Of a stretch of DNA of 64,000 nt, positions 45,361 to 54,181 are shown piece after piece. The notes beneath the pieces are model-generated. The model was not told the DNA's origin and made no database searches. It saw only the letters and a list, made by a program, of their open reading frames with translations. Origin of the DNA: Pseudomonadales bacterium (GTDB lineage Bacteria > Pseudomonadota > Gammaproteobacteria > Pseudomonadales > Azotimanducaceae); contig JANQKS010000030.1 in the NCBI GenBank assembly GCA_028281005.1, positions 28,051 to 92,050 of the forward strand. The letters are read 5' to 3'. Numbering within the stretch: the stretch's first letter is position 1; each line of letters opens with the position of its first letter. The position numbers and the translations under genes are program-made.

Positions 45361-46110
45361 TTAGGTGGCGGCAGCCTGCAGAGCCTGAAGGTCGCGCAGT
45401 TCTACCGCAAAAGCCGGGAGGTCCTGTTCGAGTTTTACACGAATCTCACCCGCCGCGCCATGCTGCATAAGCTCAAGCACTTCCGCCGCCATCGCAGCGG
45501 GCGGCATACCGGTTACACCCGCATCGCGAAAAGCCGTTGGCACGATGGCGGTATCGACCACGCCAGGGCAGATGGCATTGATGCGCAGCGCTGTGTCGGC
45601 ATTAGCAGCAGCCACACCGCGCACAAAACCAATCAAACCGGCTTTCGACAGTCCGTACAGGGGATCAATGTCCATGGCACTAAAACCGGCTATGGAAGCG
45701 GTCACGGTAATCACCCCACCGCGCTCTTTCATGATAGGGATAAGCGTTTTAAACCCATGAAACGCGCCATCCAGATTGATGCTAATCATCCGCCGGTATT
45801 GTTCAAGACTGACGTCTTCTATGGCGAGATAGGGCGCATCGTTAGGCACCGTCATGACACCCGCGTTCAGATGTACCGCGTCGGGCACACCCAATTCCGC
45901 TACGCAGCGCTCAACGGCGCCAGCCATCGCATCGAAGTCGGCGACGTTACACTCCACAAACAACCCGCCGATGTCTGCGGCCAAGGCTTCTCCGGCAGCA
46001 ACATTAACGTCACACACCGCAACCTTGGCGCCGAGGTCGGCCAACTGGCGCGCTACTTGCGCACCAATTCCCGTCGCCGCCCCGGTGACCAACGCAATTT
46101 GTATGGCCAT
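45361..46110 (-). CDS. Short-chain dehydrogenase/reductase
   Basis: The 249-residue SDR has the NAD(P) glycine motif VTGAATGIGAQVA, an Asp at the end of strand 2 (VAVCDVN), suggesting NAD preference, and the active site YGLSK after a Ser (TASIAGFS). The ATG at 46108-46110 lies 4 bases after the thiolase stop; a longer upstream frame runs through the thiolase gene. It probably oxidises or reduces an intermediate handled by the thiolase-DUF35 pair. Confidence 0.88.
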   Translation of the reverse strand: MAIQIALVTGAATGIGAQVARQLADLGAKVAVCDVNVAAGEALAADIGGLFVECNVADFDAMAGAVERCVAELGVPDAVHLNAGVMTVPNDAPYLAIEDVSLEQYRRMISINLDGAFHGFKTLIPIMKERGGVITVTASIAGFSAMDIDPLYGLSKAGLIGFVRGVAAANADTALRINAICPGVVDTAIVPTAFRDAGVTGMPPAAMAAEVLELMQHGAAGEIRVKLEQDLPAFAVELRDLQALQAAAT

Positions 46111-46114
46111 GACG

Positions 46115-47257
46115 CTAACGCGACATGATGGTGACGCCGGACAAACCAGGCGCACCATACACGTGGGTGTAACCCACCTTCGGGTCGTTGGGTACTTGTC
46201 GTTGCCCCGCTTCACCACGCAGTTGCAGACAGATCTCGTAGACCTGTCGTAATCCCGACGCACCCACCGGCTCGCCGTTGGCCAAGCAGCCGCCGTCTGT
46301 ATTCACGGGCAGCTTGCCGTGGATTTCAGTCCAACCTTCGGCCAACCATTTTTCCTGGTCACCATCCGCGCAAAATCCGTTTTCGGACATGTGCATAATT
46401 TCAGCACCACTTTCGGTGTCTTGCAGCTGTGCCACCTGTATGTCGTCCGGACCGATACCGGCCATCTCAAACGCAGCTTGCGATGCTTTGACGGTGGGAG
46501 AATCTGCCCTATCCAGCGCCTGGTTTTGGGAAAACACTTCAAACGAACCGAAATTGCGCGTCTTCACGACCGCGGCATTTAGATAGATGGGTTTGGAGGT
46601 AAATTCTTTGGCTTTGTCCGCACGGCACAAAATCATGGCGCAGCCGCCTTCGGCTGGGGAGCAGAACATGTACTTGCGCAAGGGCGCACAGACCATGGGA
46701 GAAGTGGCGACGTCGTCGAAGCTGAAGGCTTCCCGCCGCCAAGCATTTTCGTTCATGGCGCCGTATTTGAAGTTTTTCACCGCCACCCGCGTCAGGGTGT
46801 CTTCGCTGATGCCAAATTCGTGCATATAGCGTTGGATCTTCATGCCAAAGAACTGCGGGGTAAGCGCCATACCGATGTCACCATACCACTTACCCAGGCC
46901 GCTGCCTTCCGGGTCAATGGTGAACGCGCCGCGCGGGTGTTTGTCAAAACCCACCGCCATGCCAACATCAAACATCCCGGACTTAATCGCCATATAGGCA
47001 GATTGCAGGGCGCTGCCACCGGTGGCGCAGCCGTTGGAGACGTTGATGAACTGCAGACCCGTCAAACCCAACTTCGACACCATGGTGTCCGGCTTTTCAG
47101 CCGCCGACGTGCCACCATAGGCAAACTCCATGTCCGGCCAGTCCACCCCGGCATCGTCCAAGGCCTTACGCGCGGCCACCACACCCTGCTCCAAGCCAGT
47201 CGCCCCGTCGGTGCGGCCGAAGGGATGAATACCAATGCCAACAATTGCTACGTCCAT
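46115..47257 (-). CDS. Thiolase-fold protein (SCP-x/Ltp2 type)
   Basis: The 380-residue thiolase-like protein starts MDVAIVGIGIHPFGRTDG. It retains Cys77 in SNGCATGGSALQSA and the Asn/Gly region NTDGGCLANGEPVGASG with a His in THVYGAPGLSG. The usual second catalytic Cys near the C terminus (GGxCxGG) is absent. A DUF35 gene lies upstream on the same strand, the arrangement of thiolase/DUF35 aldolases and thiolases in steroid side-chain breakdown. Either retro-aldol or thiolytic cleavage of a CoA thioester is possible. Confidence 0.85.
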   Translation of the reverse strand: MDVAIVGIGIHPFGRTDGATGLEQGVVAARKALDDAGVDWPDMEFAYGGTSAAEKPDTMVSKLGLTGLQFINVSNGCATGGSALQSAYMAIKSGMFDVGMAVGFDKHPRGAFTIDPEGSGLGKWYGDIGMALTPQFFGMKIQRYMHEFGISEDTLTRVAVKNFKYGAMNENAWRREAFSFDDVATSPMVCAPLRKYMFCSPAEGGCAMILCRADKAKEFTSKPIYLNAAVVKTRNFGSFEVFSQNQALDRADSPTVKASQAAFEMAGIGPDDIQVAQLQDTESGAEIMHMSENGFCADGDQEKWLAEGWTEIHGKLPVNTDGGCLANGEPVGASGLRQVYEICLQLRGEAGQRQVPNDPKVGYTHVYGAPGLSGVTIMSR

Positions 47258-47342
47258 GAGAGTGTCCTCTTTGTGTACCTAAAAGTCGCGTGACTAAAAG
47301 TAGTGTGACAAAATTTTGTATCTATACTTTAATTTGAACTCG

Positions 47343-47362
47343 GAGCTCGTCTAGGCGAGCTC
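47343..47362 (-). terminator. Hairpin at the end of the DUF35 gene
   Basis: GAGCTCG-TCTAGG-CGAGCTC is a perfect 7-bp stem whose loop contains the DUF35 stop codon. There is no U-run, but an AT-rich stretch follows on the reverse strand. A further palindrome ACAAAATTTTGT lies at 47308-47319 before the thiolase gene and could be an operator. Confidence 0.4.
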
Positions 47363-47797
47363 GTCGACGGGCTGAAAGAAGTACGCAATGACGTCTTTGC
47401 CATCCCGCTCGATGTATTTCTCCACCACCAGCTCCATCTCCATACCCACGTGCAACTTGTCAATGTCGTTGGTTTTGATGCGCGTCTCGACGCGAGTTTG
47501 ATCCGGCAATTCCACATATCCAACCGCAAAGGGTTGGAAGTTGTCCGGCGTCTCCGGCCCTTCGTAGGGCGGCCGATTGGGTAAAAAGCACTGGATGGTA
47601 AAGGTCCACAGGGTACCGCGGCGCGCCAGTTCAATACTTGTAGAATCTACCGCGGAACAGGCGGGGCAGCTGTTTTGCGCCGGGAAAGTCACGACGCCGC
47701 AGTTGTTACATTTACTGCCGATGAGGCGCGGATCGTTCGACGGCCAGGTAAACAGGCCTTCGGCAATTGGTACTTGATCTGCGACGCTGGTCGCCAT
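47351..47797 (-). CDS. DUF35 OB-fold/zinc-ribbon acyl-CoA-binding protein
   Basis: The 148-residue protein has a rubredoxin-like zinc ribbon with Cys30-x2-Cys33 and Cys44-x2-Cys47 (SKCNNCGVVTFPAQNSCPAC), then an OB-fold (GTLWTFTIQCFLP, FAVGYVELPDQTRVETRI). Such proteins form complexes with thiolase-fold partners and hydratases acting on CoA thioesters. It lies 93 bp upstream of the thiolase-like gene. Confidence 0.9.
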   Translation of the reverse strand: MATSVADQVPIAEGLFTWPSNDPRLIGSKCNNCGVVTFPAQNSCPACSAVDSTSIELARRGTLWTFTIQCFLPNRPPYEGPETPDNFQPFAVGYVELPDQTRVETRIKTNDIDKLHVGMEMELVVEKYIERDGKDVIAYFFQPVDELA

Positions 47798-47924
47798 CGC
47801 TCCCCCTTAAATGCTTGGTCCAAACCGGAAAAATTAGAACGCGTTATATAGCAAATTGCCTAGAATTGCACAACGCTAACACGCCAGGCACAGTACGCAG
47901 CCCGGCTCCAGGACCTTACCCAAT

Positions 47925-48638
47925 ATGCAATTGCTTGGCCCCGAAGTACAAGACAACCACGACGAAATTGATGTGCTCAACCGCATGTTGCCGTTTGACG
48001 GTGCACGGGTGCTCGAGCTCGGTTGCGGCGGCGCCGACAAAACCCGTCAGATTGCTGAACACACCGGTGTGAAGGAGATAGTGGCTGCCGAAGTAGACCA
48101 GATTCAACATCAAAAAAACCTAGCCGTAACCGACCTACCCCAAGTGCGGTTTGTCTCCTTCGGAGCTGAGGACATAGCCGCCGCAGACAACAGCTTCGAC
48201 ATCGTGCTCATGTTCAAGTCTTTGCACCACGTGCCCCTGGCCGTGATGGACCAGGCTTTGCGCGAAATCCGCCGGGTGCTGAAACCCGGCGGCTTGGCTT
48301 ATATTTCAGAGCCTGTGTTTGCCGGCGCGTTCAACGAAATCATACGTTTGTTTCACGATGAATCGGTGGTTCGCAAGGCGGCGTTTGAGGCCATCGAGCG
48401 TGCTGTGCAAGGGGGTGTGGTGGAGTTGGCTGAAGAGTATTTCTTCAAAAACACCGTGCGCCTGCAACACTTTGGGCAGTTTGAGAAAGGTATTCTTGAT
48501 GCCACCTTTATGGATCACCAGCTCAGCGACGAAGTCCTTGCAGAAGTAAAACGCCGCTTCGAAAGCCATGCCGGCGCAAACGGTTATGTATTCGAAGTAC
48601 CTAACCGGGTGGATCTGCTGCGCAAGCCCGAGGCTTAG
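47925..48638 (+). CDS. Class I SAM-dependent methyltransferase
   Basis: This 237-residue protein shows motif I RVLELGCGGADKTRQIAEH, motif II with Asp-rich VRFVSFGAEDIAAADNSFD, and motif III LREIRRVLKPGGLAYISEP, the UbiE/COQ5-like Methyltransf_11 pattern. The C-terminal 90 residues are helical and probably form the substrate cap. It faces the DUF35 gene divergently and converges on the CoA-transferase gene. The substrate is unknown. Confidence 0.87.
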   Translation: MQLLGPEVQDNHDEIDVLNRMLPFDGARVLELGCGGADKTRQIAEHTGVKEIVAAEVDQIQHQKNLAVTDLPQVRFVSFGAEDIAAADNSFDIVLMFKSLHHVPLAVMDQALREIRRVLKPGGLAYISEPVFAGAFNEIIRLFHDESVVRKAAFEAIERAVQGGVVELAEEYFFKNTVRLQHFGQFEKGILDATFMDHQLSDEVLAEVKRRFESHAGANGYVFEVPNRVDLLRKPEA

Positions 48639-48656
48639 CTTTCTCCTAGCCTTCTC

Positions 48657-49883
48657 TCAGCTTTCCTCGCCAGGTTCAGGCCGAGTGATACCAAACTCCT
48701 TGAGCACCTCATCGTTGTGTTGGCCAAGCGTCGGCGGTTCACGATAAAACCCCGCCGGGGTTTGGGTAAACTTGATGGGGCTGCCGACGATGGCCACTTC
48801 GGGATTATCCCCCGGCGGCGTGAAACGGGTGATCATGTTGCGTGCTTCGACGTGGGGGTCGGCAAAGATATCCGCCGCGGTGTTAACCGGCCCACAGGGC
48901 ACTTTGCCACCGATCGCGTCCACCACTTGCTGTTTGCTTAGCGATTGGGTCCAAGCGCTGATCTCACCTTCAACAAACTCCTGGTGACGTTTGCGCACAA
49001 AAACGTTTTTGCAGCGCTCGTCTTCGATCAAGTCAGCCCGCCCCATGGCCTGACACAGCGCAGCCCAATGCCCCGGTCCCGGGGCGGCGATGGCAATACC
49101 ACCATCAAGGGTTGGGAAAATACCAAAAGGCATTAAATTGGGGTGATGTTGGCCACGCGCACCCAGTTCAATCTGCCCATAGCCGTAGTTCGCCACCACG
49201 GTTTCGGTAAACGCCAACATGGCGTCGTACATCCCCACATCCAGGAACTGACCTTCCCCGGTGCTGCGCGCATGGTTAATGGCCGAGACCACACCTAATG
49301 CCATCAGCGTACCCGGATAGATATCGCCGACACTGACACCGCTGGGATATCCCACATTACCCGCCGGGCCGGTGATGTGCGCATGCCCGCTCATACTTTG
49401 CGCGACGATGTCGTACGCCGGCCACTCGGCATACGGGCTTTCACCCGTGCGCGGGTCGCCGAAGCCACGGATGGCGGCGTACACCAGCTTGGGGTTGTGT
49501 TGCTTGAGGGTGTCGTAGCCTACCCCCAGCTTATCCATCACCCCCACCCGCATGTTTTCTACCAACGCGTCTGCCTGCTCACACAATCGCAACAGCACTG
49601 TTTTGTCAGCAGGTTTTTTCAGATCCAACACCACGCTGCGTTTGTTGCGATTGATGCTGGCAAAGTAGCCGCCGTAGTCGACGCCGGCCGGTTCTTCGCT
49701 GGTGGCATTGGCATAATCCGGCGGCAGTGGCGGTACCGAGCGCGATCCGTCCCCGTGGGGCGGCTCAATTTTGATCACATTGGCACCTAAATCCGCCAGC
49801 AGCGCGGTGCCAAAAGGGCCAGCCAGCGCCATGGTGCAATCGATAATGGTGATATTGGACAGTGGTCCGGTGCGCTCGCTCAT
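48657..49883 (-). CDS. CaiB/BaiF family CoA-transferase (first copy)
   Basis: The 408-residue type III CoA-transferase begins SNITIIDCTMALAGPFGTAL, then LLADLGANVIKIEPPHGDGS. The catalytic Asp is in PAYDIVAQSMSGHAHITG. KVPCGPVNTAADIFADPHVE is a family C-terminal signature. It moves CoA between carboxylates. The ATG at 49881-49883 follows GGGGGTT; a longer frame to 50039 runs into the divergent gene's start region. Confidence 0.9.
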   Translation of the reverse strand: MSERTGPLSNITIIDCTMALAGPFGTALLADLGANVIKIEPPHGDGSRSVPPLPPDYANATSEEPAGVDYGGYFASINRNKRSVVLDLKKPADKTVLLRLCEQADALVENMRVGVMDKLGVGYDTLKQHNPKLVYAAIRGFGDPRTGESPYAEWPAYDIVAQSMSGHAHITGPAGNVGYPSGVSVGDIYPGTLMALGVVSAINHARSTGEGQFLDVGMYDAMLAFTETVVANYGYGQIELGARGQHHPNLMPFGIFPTLDGGIAIAAPGPGHWAALCQAMGRADLIEDERCKNVFVRKRHQEFVEGEISAWTQSLSKQQVVDAIGGKVPCGPVNTAADIFADPHVEARNMITRFTPPGDNPEVAIVGSPIKFTQTPAGFYREPPTLGQHNDEVLKEFGITRPEPGEES

Positions 49884-49998
49884 AACCCCCAAGCCTCTCT
49901 TTAGTCTTTGTCCCAGCAAACCTGCCGTACAGTCTACCCCAGCCTGCAACCAAGCTCGACGCAACGCGTGCAGTTGAAGCCGCAGAAGCACTAGAATA

Positions 49999-51312
49999 AT
50001 GCGAGTGCAACAACCTATATCCGCCTTACACCACATCACCCGATCGATTTACGCCACGCTGCTGTTGGGTATGGCTGCCATCTGTGCCGCAGCACCCTCA
50101 ACAACGGCAGAACCAACTTGGTGGGACACAGCGGTGCACGACACAAACGTGGCATATACGGTCCATCTGTACTTTTTCTGGACGGAAACCTGCCCCCACT
50201 GCCAGGCTGCGCGCCCGGACATTGAGCTGCTCACCGAGGAGTTTGCATGGTTGCAAGTGCACTCGCTGAGCCTGACAGATCAAGCGGAACATGGGCGCCG
50301 CTATGTGGAGATGGCGCGCAGCGTCGGTGAACGCGCGCAAAGCGTGCCGGCGTTCTTGTTTTGCGGCCGCATGCTGACCGGTTACGACTCCGCCGCGGGT
50401 GTGGGTGCTGTACTGCGTGAAGCGTTACAAACTTGCCATGCACAATTGCTGCGCGGGGAAGACCCGCTGGGTAATCGTACGCCGGTGGCGGTCACCACCC
50501 GCCTGCCCCGTTTGGGCGCTGTCGACTTAGAACAGTGGTCACTGCCCATGGTGACCATCACCCTGGGTGCGCTAGATTCTTTAAATCCGTGCGCGTTTTT
50601 TGTCCTGCTGTTTTTGTTGAGTTTGCTGGTGCATGCAAAAAGTCGCAGCCGCATGCTGTTGGTGGGCAGTGTGTTTGTGGGTGTGTCCGGCTTGGTGTAC
50701 TTCCTGTTTATGACGGCGTGGTTGAACTTGTTTCTGGTGGTTGGCGAAATTGCGTGGATTACGTTGGCGGCCGGCAGCTTGGCGCTGATCATGGGGCTCA
50801 CCAACGTGAAAGATTTTTTTGTGCCGGGCGGCGCAACGTTGAGCATTCCGCAAGGCGCTAAACCCGGGTTGTTTAAACGCATGCGCCATTTGGTCGGTGA
50901 ACAGCGGCTCGGGCCGATGTTAGCGGGCACCGTGGTCCTGGGGGTTTTGGCCAACGCTTACGAGTTGCTGTGCACCGCTGGATTCCCCATGGTGTTCACC
51001 CGCATTCTCACCCTGCGGGAGCTCAGTGCAAGCAGCTACTACGGTTACCTCGCCCTCTACTGCGTGGTCTACGTCACTCCGCTACTGCTCATTGTCGTGG
51101 CGTTTGCGCTCACCCTTGGGCAACGTAAGCTGAGCCAGGACGAAGGGCGCCTGCTTAAGCTGATGTCCGGCCTCATGATGACCGGCCTGGGAATGGTGCT
51201 CGTCTTTGCACCCGAATGGCTCAGCCAACTAGGCACAACCTTGCTGCTGTTTGCCGTGGTATTGACGCTGACCGCCATTGCTTGGCTCAGCACCCGCAAA
51301 GCTGCGGTCTGA
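49999..51312 (+). CDS. Thioredoxin-fold plus DsbD/CcdA-like membrane protein
   Basis: The 437-residue protein has a signal peptide (about 1-32), a periplasmic thioredoxin-like domain with active site CPHC (65-68) in FFWTETCPHCQAARPDIEL, then a membrane domain of six or more spans. The membrane domain carries Cys198 in LNPCAFFVLLF and Cys325 in YELLCTAGFP, placed like the Cys pair of DsbD/CcdA that carries electrons across the membrane. It should pass reducing power from the cytoplasm to the periplasmic domain. A haemoglobin gene follows on the same strand (68 bp). Confidence 0.85.
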   Translation: MRVQQPISALHHITRSIYATLLLGMAAICAAAPSTTAEPTWWDTAVHDTNVAYTVHLYFFWTETCPHCQAARPDIELLTEEFAWLQVHSLSLTDQAEHGRRYVEMARSVGERAQSVPAFLFCGRMLTGYDSAAGVGAVLREALQTCHAQLLRGEDPLGNRTPVAVTTRLPRLGAVDLEQWSLPMVTITLGALDSLNPCAFFVLLFLLSLLVHAKSRSRMLLVGSVFVGVSGLVYFLFMTAWLNLFLVVGEIAWITLAAGSLALIMGLTNVKDFFVPGGATLSIPQGAKPGLFKRMRHLVGEQRLGPMLAGTVVLGVLANAYELLCTAGFPMVFTRILTLRELSASSYYGYLALYCVVYVTPLLLIVVAFALTLGQRKLSQDEGRLLKLMSGLMMTGLGMVLVFAPEWLSQLGTTLLLFAVVLTLTAIAWLSTRKAAV

Positions 51313-51380
51313 GCGCCGGTTGAGCCAAGGCGCCTGAGGCGGCTAAACTCAGCGTCAATTCAATCTGGCATGGCCAAACC

Positions 51381-51851
51381 ATGAGCGAACAAGACAACCA
51401 TTCACCTCAAGAGCCACCGCAGACGCCACCTCAGACACCTTACGAAATCCTCGGCGATCAAGGCATTAAGGACCTGGTGAAAGCGTTCTATGAGGTCATG
51501 GACACTGATCCCGAAGCGGCGGAAATACGCGCCATGCATGCCGAAGACCTTGCCCCGGTGAGATCAAAACTGGTGAGTTATCTGGTGGGCTGGATGGGCG
51601 GGCCACCGGTTTACCTTGCGGTCACCGGCACCGTTTGCCTCACGGACCCCCATGCGGCTTACCACATAGGCCCGCGCCAGCGCGACCAGTGGCTCATGTG
51701 TATGGACAAGGCGCTGGAGCGCATCGGCGCCTCCGAAGCGCTGAAAAACATGTTGCGCATCCCCATGCAACAAGTGGCGGAGACGGTGCGCAATCAGGAC
51801 GAGTCAGAACCTGCGCCGAAAGACCCAAACATCATTGCCGTTGGCCGCTAG
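51381..51851 (+). CDS. Group II truncated haemoglobin
   Basis: The 156-residue protein has a proline-rich 20-residue leader and then the trHb2 fold: YEILGDQGIKDLVKAFYEVM, YLVGWMGGPPVYL, and AYHIGPRQRDQWLMCMDKAL with the proximal His and the RDQWL signature. Group II globins bind O2 and may handle NO or peroxide or supply electrons to oxygenases. Its neighbour is a membrane thiol reductase. The C-terminal tail is polar and of unknown role. Confidence 0.9.
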   Translation: MSEQDNHSPQEPPQTPPQTPYEILGDQGIKDLVKAFYEVMDTDPEAAEIRAMHAEDLAPVRSKLVSYLVGWMGGPPVYLAVTGTVCLTDPHAAYHIGPRQRDQWLMCMDKALERIGASEALKNMLRIPMQQVAETVRNQDESEPAPKDPNIIAVGR

Positions 51852-51866
51852 CCTCCGCGGCACTCA

Positions 51867-52751
51867 CTAGTCGGCCAGGTCGCCCACGGCCTGCCAATAG
51901 GTTTCTAGCGCGTCAATGTGCGCCTGGGGGGAATCCAAGCCGTCACCCTGGCCACGCAGACGCATGGCTCGCATGGAGACATAATTAGCCCCACGTTGCC
52001 GCCACGCCTCCACCTCCGAGCGCCAAGCATCGGGCCCGGATTGGTAGTTTAGGAAAGCTTCTATGCCAAACTGAGTTGGGTCTCGGCCTTCACTTTCCAA
52101 ACACGCCATCACCTGATCATAAGCCGCCAGGTTGTCGTCTTGACCACCGCCAAACGTAAACCCATCACCAAGACGCGCGGCGCGTTTAAACGCAACCGGG
52201 GCAAACCCACCAAACCAGATGGGGATCTGTCGGCCGGGTAAGGGTTTTAACCCAGCCCGATCAACCCGGTGGTAGTCGCCGTTGTAAACGATCACCGGCT
52301 CCTTCCAGAGTTGCCGCAGCAGCTCCACCTGTTCTTCCTGGCGTTTTCCCCGGTTACCGAAATCTTCGTTGAGGCTGTCGTACTCGACATAGTTCCACCC
52401 CGTGCCCACACCTAACCGCAGGCGCCCACCCGACAGTACATCCACCTGGGCCGCTTGTTTAGCCACCAGGACTGTTTGCCGTTGCGGCAAAATCAAAATG
52501 CCCGTGGCCAGATCTACCTGTTGCGTACACGCGGCGAAATAACCGAACAACACAAACGGCTCGTGAAAGGCATCGTCTTCGGTATACGGCCCCCACAATT
52601 TGGGCTCACGGTCGGCATGCACGGCACCAATAACGTGGTCGTAGGCCAGAATGCTGCCATACCCGAGCCCCTCCGCAGCTTGTGCCCAATCACGGATCAC
52701 CAAAGGATCACTGCCGATTTCCTGATGGGGGAAGATGGCGCCTATTTTCAT
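51867..52751 (-). CDS. Luciferase-like (LLM class, F420/FMN) oxidoreductase
   Basis: The 294-residue TIM-barrel protein starts KIGAIFPHQEIGSDPLVIRD and has AEGLGYGSILAYDHV, LATGILILPQRQTVLVAKQA, LRLGVGTGWNYVEYDSLNED and QIPIWFGGFAPVAFKRAARL, the marks of TIGR03619-type LLM enzymes. The cofactor is F420 or FMN; this cannot be decided. It is divergent from the DUF4188 gene across a 236-bp gap holding two palindromic operators. Confidence 0.88.
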   Translation of the reverse strand: MKIGAIFPHQEIGSDPLVIRDWAQAAEGLGYGSILAYDHVIGAVHADREPKLWGPYTEDDAFHEPFVLFGYFAACTQQVDLATGILILPQRQTVLVAKQAAQVDVLSGGRLRLGVGTGWNYVEYDSLNEDFGNRGKRQEEQVELLRQLWKEPVIVYNGDYHRVDRAGLKPLPGRQIPIWFGGFAPVAFKRAARLGDGFTFGGGQDDNLAAYDQVMACLESEGRDPTQFGIEAFLNYQSGPDAWRSEVEAWRQRGANYVSMRAMRLRGQGDGLDSPQAHIDALETYWQAVGDLAD

Positions 52752-52859
52752 GTGACGAACCAGCCTATGCGGTGGAGAGCAAATATGAGGCTAGGCGGGC
52801 TGATGCAAAACTTCAACAGCGCTTAGCCAATCCAAGCGGCCGTCTGCCACTCAGACTCA

Positions 52860-52897
52860 TTTGACAGTGTCAAAATCTAACTTTACAGTGTAAAGTT
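52860..52897. promoter_or_regulatory. Two palindromic operators 21 bp apart
   Basis: TTTGACAGTGTCAAA (52860-52874) and AACTTTACAGTGTAAAGTT (52879-52897) are both perfect palindromes around a central G, sharing the core ACAGTGT. Their centres (52867 and 52888) are exactly 21 bp, or two DNA turns, apart. This is typical of a TetR-type repressor binding as two dimers on one DNA face. They lie between the divergent LLM and DUF4188 genes. No regulator gene is adjacent. Confidence 0.8.
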
Positions 52898-52903
52898 ATT
52901 AAT

Positions 52904-52967
52904 GAGGTTAGCGAGGTTAGTGAGACCGATAGCCCCAATAGGTAAAAAGCCTGAGGTAAAAAGCCTG
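52904..52967. repeat. Short tandem repeats before the DUF4188 gene
   Basis: GAGGTTAGC/GAGGTTAGT repeat in tandem at 52904-52921, and AGGTAAAAAGCCTG occurs twice back to back at 52940-52953 and 52954-52967. They look like replication slippage. They lie in the likely leader between the operators and the ATG at 52988. Confidence 0.88.
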
Positions 52968-52987
52968 GAACGTACAGCGGAGAACTT

Positions 52988-53569
52988 ATGTCAGCCAAGC
53001 CCCACACGGCCCCAAGCGCAGCCGTTGATTTGAACAGCATGGAATCCATCATCCCTCAACGGGTCACCGCCGATGTCAACGCCGACGAGTTTGTGGTGTT
53101 TCTGATTGGCATGCGGGTCAACAAACCCTGGAAAGTACACAAGTGGTTACCCGTGGGCCGCGCCATGGGGCGTATGCTGGATGAGCTCTACAGCGCCGGT
53201 GACCTAGGTCTACGACACGTGGAGAGCTGGTTCGGACGGACCAGTATCATGGTGCAGTACTGGGATTCTTTTGCGCAGCTGGAAGCCTACGCCAAAGCGC
53301 GTAGCGCTGAACATCTACCCGCCTGGGCGGCCTTCAATAAAGCCGTGGGTTCAAATGGTGACGTAGGCATTTGGCACGAAACCTACGTGGTCAAAGCAGG
53401 CAGCTACGAATGTGTATACAACAACATGCCCCGCTTTGGCTTATCAAAAGCTTTTCGCACCCAGCCGGCCACCGGCGCCTTTGCCGCCGCCGCATCGCGC
53501 ATGACATCCGCGACCGCCGTTGAATCGAAGCCGACAGAGCGCAATGAAGACGAACTAGCTGTGCACTAA
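52988..53569 (+). CDS. DUF4188 family protein (monooxygenase-like ferredoxin fold)
   Basis: The 193-residue protein has the DUF4188 core: DEFVVFLIGMRVNKPWKVHK, WLPVGRAMGRMLDEL, LRHVESWFGRTSIMVQYWDS and WHETYVVKAGSYECVYNNMP with PRFGL. These are dimeric alpha-beta barrel proteins related to antibiotic-monooxygenase domains; some fungal relatives catalyse isomerisation steps, but the bacterial role is unknown. Two TetR-type operators upstream suggest inducible expression. Its 3' end overlaps the next leftward gene by 15 bp. Confidence 0.82.
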   Translation: MSAKPHTAPSAAVDLNSMESIIPQRVTADVNADEFVVFLIGMRVNKPWKVHKWLPVGRAMGRMLDELYSAGDLGLRHVESWFGRTSIMVQYWDSFAQLEAYAKARSAEHLPAWAAFNKAVGSNGDVGIWHETYVVKAGSYECVYNNMPRFGLSKAFRTQPATGAFAAAASRMTSATAVESKPTERNEDELAVH

Positions 53570-54121
53570 GCGCGCCGCCACCGCATAGGTGGACAAGGTC
53601 AAGTCACGTCTTTTTTGAAAATTTTCTTGGGCTTCAGGGGCCGGTTGGCGGGAGGTCTCCCAGGATTCAAAGCCGTCGTACCACGTCACCAGCATGAGGC
53701 GCACAACACCGTCTGCGTCTGTCTGAGGGCGAAACAAACCCTGAGGCTCGGCGGCATAGTCCGCACTGCCCTCAAAGGTTTCCCACGCCTGCTTCGACAG
53801 CGCCACAACCTCGTCAACGTGCTGCTCACGCACAAAAAAACGCCTGAACACGTACAAACCTTGTTTGGCACAGGGTGTTGCATCGAGCGGGCGCGCGGTA
53901 GATTCCCAGAGCTCAGCTGCCACTGAAGCCGGGCTTGCCACCGGTTCCTGGTCATCCGCCAGCGCAGAGACGACCAACAGCTCGTTCGCGGCAGGTCCAA
54001 ACAGGCCGTTAAACGCCCCCCACAGCTGGCCTTGTACATGCTCGCCGGCTTGCACTTCGTGGATCAGGCCGCGATTGTTGTTTCCGCTGCCGCGCAGAAT
54101 TTGGTAGTAAAAACGGATCAT
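53555..54121 (-). CDS. Ferredoxin-fold (ABM/NIPSNAP-like) protein of unknown function
   Basis: The 188-residue protein has two similar halves: FYYQILRGSGNNNRGLIHEV near the start, and LYVFRRFFVREQHVDEVVAL then MLVTWYDGFESWETSRQPAP in the second half. This matches a duplicated dimeric alpha-beta barrel domain as in NIPSNAP and ABM proteins. The function is unknown. Its 3' end overlaps the DUF4188 gene, another protein of this fold. It is divergent from the OYE-type gene (60 bp). Confidence 0.6.
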   Translation of the reverse strand: MIRFYYQILRGSGNNNRGLIHEVQAGEHVQGQLWGAFNGLFGPAANELLVVSALADDQEPVASPASVAAELWESTARPLDATPCAKQGLYVFRRFFVREQHVDEVVALSKQAWETFEGSADYAAEPQGLFRPQTDADGVVRLMLVTWYDGFESWETSRQPAPEAQENFQKRRDLTLSTYAVAARLVHS

Positions 54122-54181
54122 CGTTTGACATGATAACGCCGGTCACGGGGTGGGAAAAGACAACCGCAGGAGGGGCAAATT

